From Saturnia japonica (Eukaryota; Arthropoda; Insecta; Lepidoptera; Saturniidae): a DNA stretch of 64,000 bases. The stretch spans positions 1,076,501-1,140,500 of the forward strand of contig CM065321.1 in the NCBI GenBank assembly GCA_033032175.1, read 5' to 3'. The notes under the pieces are model-generated. The model was not told the origin of the DNA, ran no database searches, and saw nothing but the letters and a program-made list of their open reading frames with translations. The position numbers and the translations under genes are program-made. Of the stretch, positions 1 to 12,200 are shown one piece after another; position 1 is the first letter of the stretch, and every line of letters begins with the position of its first letter.

Positions 1-3000
1 TGTTATTGGAGTCGGAGCCTTCTTATCAGGTTTGGTTGTGATAATTTCTTCTTGTAGGTCTGGTTTGACAGGACTGGGTTCTTTATCTACAGATTTATCT
101 ATGATATGCTTCTCCTCCTTGTCCACTTTTTCTAAAACAGGCTGTTGCTCATCTGGTTTGACATCGATAATGGAATCTTTTTCGTCAGGCTGTATTGGAC
201 TAGGAGCTTTCTCATCGGGCTTGTGAGAAATAATGGACTCTTTCTCGTCAAGTGTTATTGGACTAGGAGCTTTCTCATCAGGTTTAGTTGTGATAATTTC
301 TTCTTGTAGATCTAGTTTGACAGGACTGGGTTCCTTATCTACAGATTTAACTATAATGTGCTCTTCTTTGTCTGCTTTTTCTAAAATATGCTTTTGCTCA
401 TCCAGTTTGACATCGATAATGGAATCTTTTTCGTCAGGCTGTATTGGACTAGGAGCTTTCTCATCGGGCTTGTAAGAAATAATGTACTCTTTCTCGTCAA
501 GTGTTATTGGAGTCGGAGCCTTCTTATCAGGTTTGGTTGTGATAATTTCTTCTTGTAGGTCTGGTTTGACAGGACTGGGTTCTTTATCTACAGATTTATC
601 TATGATATGCTTCTCCTCCTTGTCCACTTTTTCTAAAACAGGCTGTTGCTCATCTGGTTTGACATCGATAATGGAATCTTTTTCGTCAGGCTGTATTGGA
701 CTAGGAGCTTTCTCATCGGGCTTGTAAGAAATAATGGGCTCTTTCTCGTCAAGTGTTATTGGACTCGGAGCCTTCTCATCAGGTTTAGTTGTGATAATTT
801 CTTCTTGTAGATCTGGTTTGACAGGACTGGGTTCCTTATCTACAGATTTAACTATAATGTGCACTTCTTTGTCTGCTTTTTCTAAAATTGGCTTTTGCTC
901 ATCCAGTTTGACATCGATAATGGAATCTTTTTCGTCAGGCTGTATTGGACTAGAAGCTTTCTCATCGGGCTTGTGAGAAATAATGGACTCTTTCTCGTCA
1001 AGTGTTATTGGACTCGGAGCTTTCTCATCAGGTTTGGTTATGATAATTTCTTCCTCTATGTCTGGTTTGACAGTACTGAGATCCTTACCTACAGATTTAA
1101 CTGTAATGTGCTCCTCCTCCTTGTCTGCTTTTTCTAAAATTGGCTTTTGCTCATCCAGTTTGACATCGATAATGGAATCTTTTTCGTCAGGCTGTATTGG
1201 ACTAGGAGCTTTCTCATCGGGCTTGTGATAAATAATGGACTCTTTCTCGTCAAGTGTTATTGGACTTGGAGCTTTCTCATCAGGTTTAGTTGTGATAATT
1301 TCTTCTTGTAGATCTAGTTTGACAGGACTGGGTTCCTTATCTACAGATTTAACTATAATGTGCTCTTCTTTGTCTACTTTTTCTAAAATATGCTTTTGCT
1401 CATCCAGTTTGACATCGATAATGGAATCTTTTTCGTCAGGCTGTATTGGACTAGGAGCTTTCTCATCGGGCTTGTGAGAAATAATGTACTCTTTCTCGTC
1501 AAGTGTTATTGGACTCGGAGCCTTCTCATCCGGTTTGGTTGTGATAATTTCTTCTTGTAGGTCTGGTTTGACAGGACTGGGTTCTTTATCTACATATTTA
1601 TCTATGATATGCTTCTCCTCCTTGTCCACTTTTTCTAAAACAGGCTGTTGCTCATCTGGTTTGACATCGATAATGGAATCTTTTTCGTCAGGCTGTATTG
1701 GACTAGGAGCTTTCTCATCGGGCTTGTGAGAAATAATGGACTCTTTCTCGTCAAGTGTTATTGGACTTGGAGCTTTCTCATCAGGTTTAGTTGTGATAAT
1801 TTCTTCTTGTAGATCTAGTTTGACAGGACTGGGTTCCTTATCTACAGATTTAACTATAATGTGCACTTCTTTGTCTGCTTTTTCTAAAATTGGCTTTTGC
1901 TCATCCAGTTTGACATCGATAATGGAATCTTTTTCGTCAGGCTGTATTGGACTAGAAGCTTTCTCATCGGGCTTGTGAGAAATAATGGACTCTTTCTCGT
2001 CAAGTGTTATTGGACTCGGAGCTTTCTTATCAGGTTTTGTTGTGACAATTTCTTTTTCTAAATCTGGTTTGACAGCTCTGAGTTCCTTACCTGCAGATTT
2101 AACTATGATGTGCTCCTCCTCCTTGACTGCTTTTTCTAAAGAAGGCTTTGACTCATCCGGTTTGACATCAATAATGGCCTCTTTCGAGTCAAGTGTTATT
2201 GGAATCGGAGCCTTCTCATCAGGTTTGGTTGTGATAATTTCTTTTTGTAGGTGTGGTTTGACAGGACTGGGTTCTTTATCTACATATTTATCTATGATAT
2301 GCTTCTCCTCCTTGTCCACTTTTTCTAAAACAGGCTGTTGCTCATCTGGTTTGACATCGATAATGGAATCTTTTTCGTCAGGCTGTATTGGACTAGGAGC
2401 TTTCTCATCGGGCTTGTAAGAAATAATGGGCTCTTTCTCGTCAAGTGTTATTGGACTCGGAGCCTTCTCATCAGGTTTAGTTGTGATAATTTCTTCTTGT
2501 AGATCTGGTTTGACAGGACTGGGTTCCTTATCTACAGATTTAACTATAATGTGCACTTCTTTGTCTGCTTTTTCTAAAATTGGCTTTTGCTCATCCAGTT
2601 TGACATCGATAATGGAATCTTTTTCGTCAGGCTGTATTGGACTAGAAGCTTTCTCATCGGGCTTGTGAGAAATAATGGACTCTTTCTCGTCAAGTGTTAT
2701 TGGACTCGGAGCTTTCTCATCAGGTTTTGTTGTGACAATTTCTTTTTCTAAATCTGGTTTGACAGCACTGAGTTCCTTACCTGCAGATTTAACTATGATG
2801 TGCTCCTCCTCCTTGACTGCTTTTTCTAAAGAAGGCTTTGACTCATCCGGTTTGACATCAATAATGGCCTCTTTCGAGTCAAGTGTTATTGGACTCGGAG
2901 CCTTCTCATCAGGTTTGGTTGTGATAATTTCTTCTTGTAGATCTGGTTTGACAGAACTGGGTTCTTTATCTACAGATTTATCTATGATATGCTTCTCCTC

Positions 3001-6000
3001 CTTGTCCACTTTTTCTAAAACAGGCTGTTGCTCATCTGGTTTGACATCGATAATGGAATCTTTTTCGTCACGCTGTATTGGACTAGGAGCTTTCTCATCG
3101 GGCTTGTGAGAAATAATGTACTCTTTCTCGTCAAGTGTTATTGGCCTCGGAGCCTTCTCATCCGGTTTGGTTGTGATAATTTCTTCTTGTAGGTCTGGTT
3201 TGACAGGACTGGGTTCTTTATCTACAGATTTATCTATGATATGCTTCTCATCCTTGTCCACTTTTTCTAAAACAGGCTTTTGCTCATCCAGTTTGACATC
3301 GATAATGGAATCTTTTTCGTCAGGCTGTATTGGACTAGGAGCTTTCTCATCAGGCTTGTGAGAAATAATGGGCTCTTTCTCGTCAAGTGTTATTGGACTC
3401 GGAGCCTTCTCATCAGGTTTGGTTGTGACAATTTCTATTTCTAAATCTGGTTTGACAGCACTGAGTTCCTTATCTACAGATTTCACTATAATGTGCTCTT
3501 CTTTGTCTGCTTTCTCTAAAACAGGCTGTTGCTCATCTGGTTTGACATCGATAATGGAATCTTTTTCGTCAGGCTGTATTGGACTAGGAGCTTTCTCATC
3601 GGGCTTGTGAGAAATAATGGGCTCTTTCTCTACAAGTGTTATTGGACTCGGAGCCTTCTCATCAGGTTTGGTTGTGACAATTTCTATTTCTAAATCTGGT
3701 TTGACAGCACTGAGTTCCTTACCTAAAGATCTAACTATAATGTGCTCGTCCTCCTTGACTGCTTTTTCTAAAGAAGGCTTTGACTCATCCGGTTTGACAT
3801 CAATAATGGCCTCTTTCGAGTCAAGTGTTATTGGACTCGGAGCCTTCTCATCCGGTTTGGTTGTGATGGTTTCTTCTTGTAGGTCTGGTTTGACAGGGCT
3901 GAGTTCCTTATCTACAGATTTAACTATAATGTGCTCTTCTTTGTCTGCTTTTTCTAAAATTGGCTTTTGCTCATCCAGTTTGACATCGATAATGGAATCT
4001 TTTTCGTCAGGCTGTATTGGACTAGGAGCTTTCTCATCAGGCTTGTGAGAAATAATGGGCTCTTTCTCGTCAAGTGTTATTGGACTCGGAGCCTTCTCAT
4101 CAGGTTTGGTTGTGACAATTTCTATTTCTAAATCTGGTTTGACAGCACTGAGTTCCTTACCTAAAGATCTAACTATAATGTGCTCCTCCTCCTTGACTGC
4201 TTTTTCTAAAGAAGGCTTTGACTCATCCGGTTTGACATCAATAATGGCCTCTTTCGAGTCAAGTGTTATTGGACTCGGAGCCTTCTCATCCGGTTTGGTT
4301 GTGATAGTTTCTTCTTGTAGGTCTGGTTTGACAGGGCTGAGTTCCTTATCTACAGATTTCACTATAATGTGCTCTTCTTTGTCTGCTTTCTCTGAAACAG
4401 GCTGTTGCTCATCTGGTTTGACATCGATAATGGAATCTTTTTCGTCAGGCTGTATTGGACTAGGAGCTTTCTCATCGGGCTTGTGAGAAATAATGGGCTC
4501 TTTCTCGTCAAGTGTTATTGGACTCGGAGCCTTCTCATCAGGTTTGGTTGTGATAATTTCTTCTTGTTGATCTGGTTTCACAGGACTGGGTTCCTTATCT
4601 ACAGATTTCACTATGATGTGCTCTTCTTTGTCTGCTTTCTCTAAAATAGGCTTTTGCTCATCCAGTTTGACATCGATAATGGAATCTTTTTCGTCAGACT
4701 GTATTGGACTAGGAGCTTTCTCATCAGGCTTGTGAGATATAATGGGCTCTTTCTCGTCAAGTGTTATTGGACTCGAAGCCTTCTCATCAGGTTTGGTTGT
4801 GACAATTTCTATTTCTAAATCTGGTTTGACAGCACTGAGTTCCTTACCTAAAGATCTAACTATAATGTGCTCCTCCTCCTTGACTGCTTTTTCTAAAGAA
4901 GGCTTTGACTCATCCGGTTTGAGATCAATAATGGCCTCTTTCGAGTCAAGTGTTATTGGACTCGGAGCCTTCTCATCCGGTTTGGTTGTGATAGTTTCTT
5001 CTTGTAGGTCTGGTTTGACAGGGCTGAGTTCCTTATCTACAGATTTAACTATAATTTGCTCTTCTTTGTCTGCTTTTTCTAAAATTGGCTTTTGCTCATC
5101 CAGTTTGACATCGATAATGGAATCTTTTTCGTCAGGCTGTATTGGACTAGGAGCTTTCTCATCAGGCTTGTGAGAAATAATGGGCTCTTTCTCGTCAAGT
5201 GTTATTGGACTCGGAGCCTTCTCATCAGGTTTGGTTGTGACAATTTCTATTTCTAAATCTGGTTTGACAGCACTGAGTTCCTTACCTAAAGATCTAACTA
5301 TAATGTGCTCCTCCTCCTTGACTGCTTTTTCTAAAGAAGGCTTTGACTCATCCGGTTTGACATCAATAATGGCCTCTTTCGAGTCAAGTGTTATTGGACT
5401 CGGAGCCTTCTCATCCGGTTTGGTTGTGATAGTTTCTTCTTGTAGGTCTGGTTTGACAGGGCTGAGTTCCTTATCTACAGATTTCACTATAATGTGCTCT
5501 TTTTTGTCTGCTTTCTCTAAAACAGGCTGTTGCTCATCTGGTTTGACATCGATAATGGAATCTTTTTCGTCAGGCTGTATTGGACTAGGAGCTTTCTCAT
5601 CGGGCTTGTGAGAAATAATGGGCTCTTTCTCGTCAAGTGTTATTGGACTCGGAGCCTTCTCATCAGGTTTGGTTGTGATAATTTCTTCTTGTTGATCTGG
5701 TTTCACAGGACTGGGTTCCTTATCTACAGATTTCACTATGATGTGCTCTTCTTTGTCTGCTTTCTCTAAAATAGGCTTTTGCTCATCCAGTTTGACATCG
5801 ATAATGGAATGTTTTTCATCAAGTTGTATTGGACTAGGAGCTTTTTCATCAGGATTGCGAGAAATAATGGGCTCCTTCTCGTCAAGTGTTATTGGACTCG
5901 CAGCCTTCTCATCAGGTTTGGTTGTGACAATTTCTTTTTCTAAATCTGGTTTGACAGCACTGAGTTCCTTACGTACAGATTTAACTATGATGTGCTCCTC

Positions 6001-6730
6001 CTCCTTGACTGCTTTTTCTAAAGAAGGCTTTGACTCATCCGGTTTGACATCAATAATGGCCTCTTTCGAGTCAAGTGTTATTGGACTCGGAGCCTTCTCA
6101 TCCGGTTTGGTTGTGATAATTTCTTCTTGTAGGTGTGGTTTGACAGGACTGGATTCTTTATCTACAGATTTATCTATGATGTGCTTCTCATCCTTGTCCG
6201 CTTTTTCTAAAACAGGCTGTTGCTCATCATGTTTGACATCGATAATGGAATCTTTTTCGTCAGTCTGTATTGGACTAGGAGCTTTCTCACCGGGCTTGTG
6301 AGAAATAATGGGCTCTTTCTCGTCAAGTGTTATTGGACTCGGAGCCTTCTCATCAGGTTTAGTTGTGATAATTTCTTCCTCTATGTCCGGTTTGACAGTA
6401 CTAAGATCCTTACCTACAGATTTAACTGTGATGTGCTCCTCCTCCTTGTCTGCTTTTTCTAGAGCAGGCTGTTGCTCATCTGGTTTTACATCGATAATGG
6501 AATTTTTTTCGTCAGGCTGTATTGGACTAGGAGCTTTCTCATCAGGCTTGTGAGAAATAATGGGCTCTTTCTCGTCAAGTGTTTTGGGACTCTGAGCCTT
6601 CTCAGCCGGTTTGGCTGTGATAATTTCTTCTATGTCTGGTTTGACAGCACTGAGTTCTTTACCTACAGATTTAACTATGATGTGCTCCTCTTCCTTGTCT
6701 GCTTTTTCTACAACAAGCTTTGAATCACCC
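1..6730 (-). repeat. Coding tandem repeats in futsch, 249/252-bp and 438/441-bp units
   Basis: Unit boundaries, marked by the ATG of each aataatg(g/t) on the plus strand, fall at 233, 482, 734, 983, 1235, 1484, 1736, 1985, 2426, 2675, 3116, 3368, 3617, 4055, 4493, 4742, 5180, 5618, 5867, 6308 and 6560. Spacings are 249 or 252 bp for short units and 438 or 441 bp for units carrying an extra 189-bp block (SSVIGLGAF-type antisense, KEAIIDVKPDES-type sense). All are multiples of three. Larger periods are visible: 1002 bp (233-1234 against 1235-2236) and 1125 bp (3617-4741 against 4742-5866). Divergence rises to the right of about 6560. Confidence 0.93.
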
Positions 6731-8403
6731 GGTTTGACATCGATAATGAGCTCTTTCTCGTCAAGTGTTATTGGACTAGGAGCTTTCTCATCAAGTTTGG
6801 TTGTCATAATTTCTTCTTGTAAGCCTGGTTTGACAGGACTAACTTCCATATCTACATATTTAACTATGATATGGTCTTCCTTGTCTGCTTTTTCTAAAAC
6901 AGCCTTTTCCTCATCTGGTTTGGCGTCGATAATGGAATCTTTTTCATCAGACTGTGTTGGACTCGGAGCTATCTTATCAAGTTTGGTTGTGATAATTTCT
7001 TCCTTTGTGTCTGGTTTGACAGCACTGATATCCTTACCTACAGATTTAACTATGATGTGCTCTTCTTTGTCTACTTTTTCTAAAACAGGCTGTTGCTCAT
7101 ACGGTTTGACATCAATAATGGAATCTTTTACGTCAGGCTGTACTAAACTCGGAGCTTTCTCATCAGGTTTGGTCGTGATACTTACTTCTTGTAGGTCTGA
7201 TTTGACACTTCTGGGTTCCTTATCTACAGATTTAACTAGGATATGCTCTTCTTTGTCTGCTTTTTCTAAAATAAGCTCTTGACCATCAGGTTTCACATCG
7301 ATAATTTCCTCGTTTTCGTCAATAATTTTTGAACTTGGAGCTTGCTTATCTAGTTTGACTAAGATTGTTTCTTTTTCTGAGATAAGCTCTTGTTCTTTTG
7401 GCTTCACTAGGCTGGGCTCCTCATCTACATCTTTTGTTGAAGTTGGTTGTACTGTTTCTGCTTTAACTGGAATAGGAACTTTTTTGTCAAGTTCGATTCT
7501 TATTTGATCCTCCTTGTCGATTTTGACTGGACAGGATTCATTATCTATTTGTTTAACTAAGATGTTCTTCTCTATGTCTGTTTCTTCTAAAACAGGCTCT
7601 TTCTCATCAGGTTTTGTAGATATATGATCTATTTCGTCCGCTTTAATTGCTTCGAATAGATTAATTGGTGAAAATGTATCCATCTCTTGGTTACGCACTA
7701 ATTCATCAATAACTGACACCTCTTCATGTGTAATTGTTTTTATTGAACCATCGGGATGTTCATCCAGGATGGCAGTTTTATTAGTTTTTTTGTATAGTTT
7801 TATTTTGGAACTTTCATTGTAAAATTCTTGAATAATTGTAGTCATTGATGACTTTCTCATGATTTTTACTTCTTTTTCTGTAATAATTGTCGTTTTTGTA
7901 GTTGTATTTTCATGAGGTTTACCTATTTGTTTAAATTCTTTTAACTTTTCGTCTATATTTTCAATAGATTCCACTTTAATGTCAGAAATCATTGTACTGC
8001 TTTCGACATTGGTTCGAGTAGAACCATCTGGATACTTATCAATGGTGGTGACAGTTGTCACTGTTCTTAATTTCCTAAAGATACTTTGTTTGTCAGCGTA
8101 TTTTGTCCGGACAATTCGTGTTATAGTAATCACTCTGACAACTATTCCTTCTTTTTCTAACTCTTTGGTTTCAGTTATTTCTGTTATTGCAGGTAAACCA
8201 ACTGGAATAAGTTCCTTAAGTTCATTGGTGATCTGATGATCCTCTGATATTAGTTTGTCTGCATTAGATAACATATCTATATCATTCCCTATTAGTTCTT
8301 TTAGTGTTTTTATTTCTTCAAATACATCCCTAACAGTATATTTTTGAGATTGAGAAATTTCATTTTCTTTTATTTCTCTTTGTTCTTTGTCATCTTCATT
8401 ATT
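1..8403 (-). CDS. futsch: futsch giant exon, repeat segment, runs off left edge
   Basis: The minus strand stays open in one frame from about 8403 to position 1, about 2800 codons, with no start of its own. It begins EDDKEQREIKENEISQSQ, carries two PDG modules to about 7700, then a transition zone, then dozens of highly similar repeats. The recurring phrases are KPDEKAPSPI(Q/T), LDEKE.II, KPDEQQPVLEK, DKEEEHIIVKSV and KPDLQEEIITTKPD. Glu, Lys, Asp and Pro dominate, and each repeat has Ser-Pro pairs, as in the phospho-repeat domains of Futsch, MAP1B and neurofilaments. The C-terminal light chain is not in this window. The frame matches that of 14417-13852, so the two frame changes cancel out. 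Confidence 0.87.
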
Positions 8404-9200
8404 GGTACAGGAAGCCATTAACTTCTACATCCGTTACCGAAGTGCTGGTATCTATATTAGTACGAGAAAACCCATCTGGGAATTGATCTGTAATATAGAC
8501 AGTCGTAACGGTTTTAATTTTTCTAAACGTTCCACTGTTGTCATAATATTTTGTTTTTAAAATTCTTGTTACTGTCGTACGTTTTATTATTATGTCATTT
8601 TCTATTAGTTCTTCAGTAAATTTAGTCTCAATTTCTTCCGGATTAATTTCAGGTTTAAGATATTTCAAGGTTTCCTCCATTTGGAGTGATTCAACGTTAT
8701 CCAGTTCTTGTAAAGATTCAAGACTTTTATCAAGAATTGACACCTTCTCGCTGGTTCTTGATGTTACCGAACCGTCTGGATATTCATCTTTAGTAATCGT
8801 TTTAACTGTTGTTTTAAGTAGTTTCATTTTACTTGTAATGTTAATATATTCTTGCATCGTTGTGATTACTGTGGATGTTCTTTTAATTGAAATACCTTTC
8901 TCAGTAATTGTTACGGTATCAATAGTTGTATGTTCACGAGGAACACCGACTTCTTCATATCCTTGTAAGTTTATATCAATGCCTTCAGTACTCTTAATTT
9001 CAATGTCAGTGAGTACAGTATCGCTTTGGACGTTAGTTCGAGTAGAACCATCGGGATAATTATTAGTGGTACTGATCGTAGTCACCGTTTTCAATTTTTT
9101 GAGCACACCATCTTTGTCAGCGTATTTTGTCTTGACAATTCGCGTTATTGTAATAATTTTGATAATTTTTTTATCATCTTGAACCTCTTTGATATCAGTA
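7690..9200 (-). repeat. Five diverged PDG modules in futsch
   Basis: Five modules of roughly 60-70 residues recur across the 8400 frame change. Three share ITRI(V/L)(K/R)TKY.D, K(L/I)(K/R)TVTT and PDG(S/F)(T/S)RTN, centred near 9100, 8500 and 8060. Two are of a second type with TEK..(I)..R.S and DE(Y/H)PDGS, near 8830 and 7790. They alternate, which suggests duplication of a two-module unit. Thr, Val and Ile alternation suggests beta strands, unlike the charged repeats on both sides. Function is not known to me. Because the pattern carries on past the stop at 8399, the stop looks artefactual. Confidence 0.75.
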
Positions 9201-12200
9201 GTTTCCGAGACTTCAGGGTCCCCTACTGGTATCAAGTCCATGAGAATAGCTTCTGTTACATTGTCTTCGGACAATGGTTCTTTAAACACTTTGATAGTAT
9301 CTATTTTCTTTTCCTCTTCTAAATGTTTAAGTAACTTTCTTGATGTTTGATCTACCGCTATTAAACTTAACTCCTGTTCATCATCTTCAAATGGTAACTT
9401 AGAAAGACATGGCAATTGTACATCGGGATTTTCACCAGCCATGAATTGTAAGCTAACTTTTTTAGCTTTCTTATCTTCATCTTCACCATCGATTTTTTCT
9501 ACGATTTTATCATTTTCAACTTTATGAATATCCTTTTCTAAACCTACTTGCTTTTTATCAAGTGTGTCAGAAATGATACCAACTTTATTATCTATTATTA
9601 TATCAGAAGTTGTTTCGAATTCGGTAATTTTTATTCCCTTTTCTGTTGGTATATTAACTGAAATGTCCATATTATTTTGATTTTTTGTATCATAAATATC
9701 TTTTGTCAATTTGGGGCTTGATAAATGACGATCAAATTCAGTATCAGATGTAATAATTATTGCAGAATCTAGTTCTGTTATCTGTGACTGTAGATCCAAA
9801 TCTGGTAATTTTGATAATACTGACAAATTTTCCATATTAAGAATTAATTTCTCGTCGATTATTCCCTGCATGTCTCTCTCTGGACTAGGTTCTTTTGCAG
9901 GAACTTTGTTGAGAGAGACTTCAGTAATTTTTGTATGAGTAGGTTTTATATCGATGGATTTGACTGGCTTTTCCTCTGGCGATCGTTCTTGTTCTGCAAC
10001 AATCACGTTTTCCATAGTTGGCAACTCAAGGGAAGTAGGAGTTTCATCATTTATCTTTTCAATTGCCATTCTCTCTGCATCTAAGAATTTTTTTAGAATA
10101 TCTCTTTCGGATATTTTATATTCAGTTTTTACAGTATCTAATAGATTACTAGCACTGTCCTTCTTATCCACAAAAGTTTCTATGGCCGGTTTATCAAGAG
10201 ATTCTTTAATATTATAATCAGGGCTATATTGGTCCGTTTTATCTAAAACAAGTGCCATCTCATTTATTTGTTCTGAAATTCGTTTATCCAAAGTAACGAG
10301 ACTATCTGCCTGCTCGTCTGGTTTTAATTTAGGTTCTTCTAGTTTTACTGGAATTGGTGCTCTTTCATCCGTTACAGGGATGGGTATTAAGTTCCCATAT
10401 TTTTCTAAACTCAGCTTATGCTTTTCAGGCTTATCTGATATTGGCATATTTTCTTCTAACATAAAGGAGCTAGGCAACTTATAATCAAGTTTTTCTAAGA
10501 TTGTATCCTTTTGTTTTACATCACTTGGTGTGTTTTCATCGGTTAGTGGGCCAGATATAACTTTTTCATGTCTCACTAGACTTGTTTCACGCACTTCAGA
10601 TTTTTCTAGAATTAGCACCTTCTCATCCAAAGCAACTGGGCTGGGAGCCGTTTCATTTGATGTTTCTAGGCTTGGTTTATACTCTTCAAGCTTAGTTAAA
10701 TTTAGCTCTATTTCATTCGAAGTAATGTTACTAGGCACCTTCTCATCTGGTTTTTCTAAGCTTTGCTTACGTTCTTCTGGTTTCACTCGACGCATTGTCT
10801 TTTCATCCGTTACAGAAATTAGTGTTAAATCCTCATATTGTTCTTTGCTTGCCTTAGGTTCTTTAGACTTTTGAGGAATTAGTGCCTTTTCATCTAAAAC
10901 ATTAGAAATAGACAACCTTTCATCAAGTTTTTCTAACATTGGTTTACTTTCTTCTACTTTTATTTGACTCGTTACCTTTTCACTCGTTATAAGAACGGGT
11001 AATATGTCTTTTGCTCTATTTGTTATAATATCTTCTCTACTCTTTAAGGTAGCAATTTTTTCTTCTAGTTTTTCTAATGTTTTCGCCGATTCTAATGTTA
11101 TGCTTAGTATCTCTTCAGGTGGCATTTCTTCAATGTCATGTAATTTATCGCATATGTTTTCATCGTCCTGTGATATTTCTATTTCATGCATACCAGTTTT
11201 TTTGGTTACCGTATCTTCTTTATACTCTTTTCCCATTGCTCTTTTAAGTAACTGTGATTCATCTATTTTTCCATAAACTTCTTTTGTTACTTCCGGTATC
11301 GAAGTTGATACTTTTTCGCAAACAACAATATCTATACGTTTATCAGTGTCTTTTGGTGGTCTAGTTCGCTTGGTTTCACTAAGAATAGTTTTATCAGAAA
11401 CGTCACTTTTGTCTTCCGATATAATGGATCGCACTCGTGATACCTCTTTTGATTTCTTTTCATGTTCAATTTGTGCGTCTAATTTGGTTTTTAAAATGTC
11501 CTCTAATGGGTCGCGTGTTATTGTTTTCTCACTTGTGAGTAGTTTTTCTGTTTCTTCACTTGATGTAATAACAGTTGACTCGGTCTTCAAAATACCGTCA
11601 GGAGATTTTCTAAGCATTACTGGTGATTTATCAGCCATTATTTCTTCAAGACTTTTATCAGATTTTAATACTTCTGCAACGTCAGCTACAATCTTCTCTA
11701 CATCTTTAGGGCTCAGTGGAGGTTTATCAGTAATAACAAGTTTGCTAGCCTCTTCTATCTCTTTTTCAACATCTTCTGGAATGGACGGAATCTTTTCCGG
11801 CATGTGTGGAACTTCTTCAATTACTATTATATCATCTTTTATTGGGGAATCAAGAGTTGTAATATGAGTCTCTCTCAACTTTTCTGTGTATTGACCATAG
11901 TTGTATTCAGGGTCACCATATTCTTTAACAGTTTTTATATCTTTTCCAGTTACCAGAGATATTTTCATTTGATCATGATAAATTGGTGATTCCGGTGCTG
12001 ATCCTGGGGTCACGGTAACAATTTCGGCATGCGATGGCCGTTCGACTGTTTTGCGTACTATGTCATCTTCAATTGTTTTAATCCCTTTATAGGGTATTGC
12101 TGTTTGTTTTTCAGTAATGGATAACTCTTTGGGAATTTTCATTTCTAAAGTATTACTATCATTAAATTTGTGTTTAAAAATTTCTTCATCAATTGGAGTC

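Noticed and set aside
32..7282. Many plus-strand open frames of about 80-220 codons with MSSFSSSVIGLGAF-like sequence
   Set aside because: They are antisense shadows of the futsch repeats. Codon-level repetition keeps the opposite strand open between regularly placed stops.
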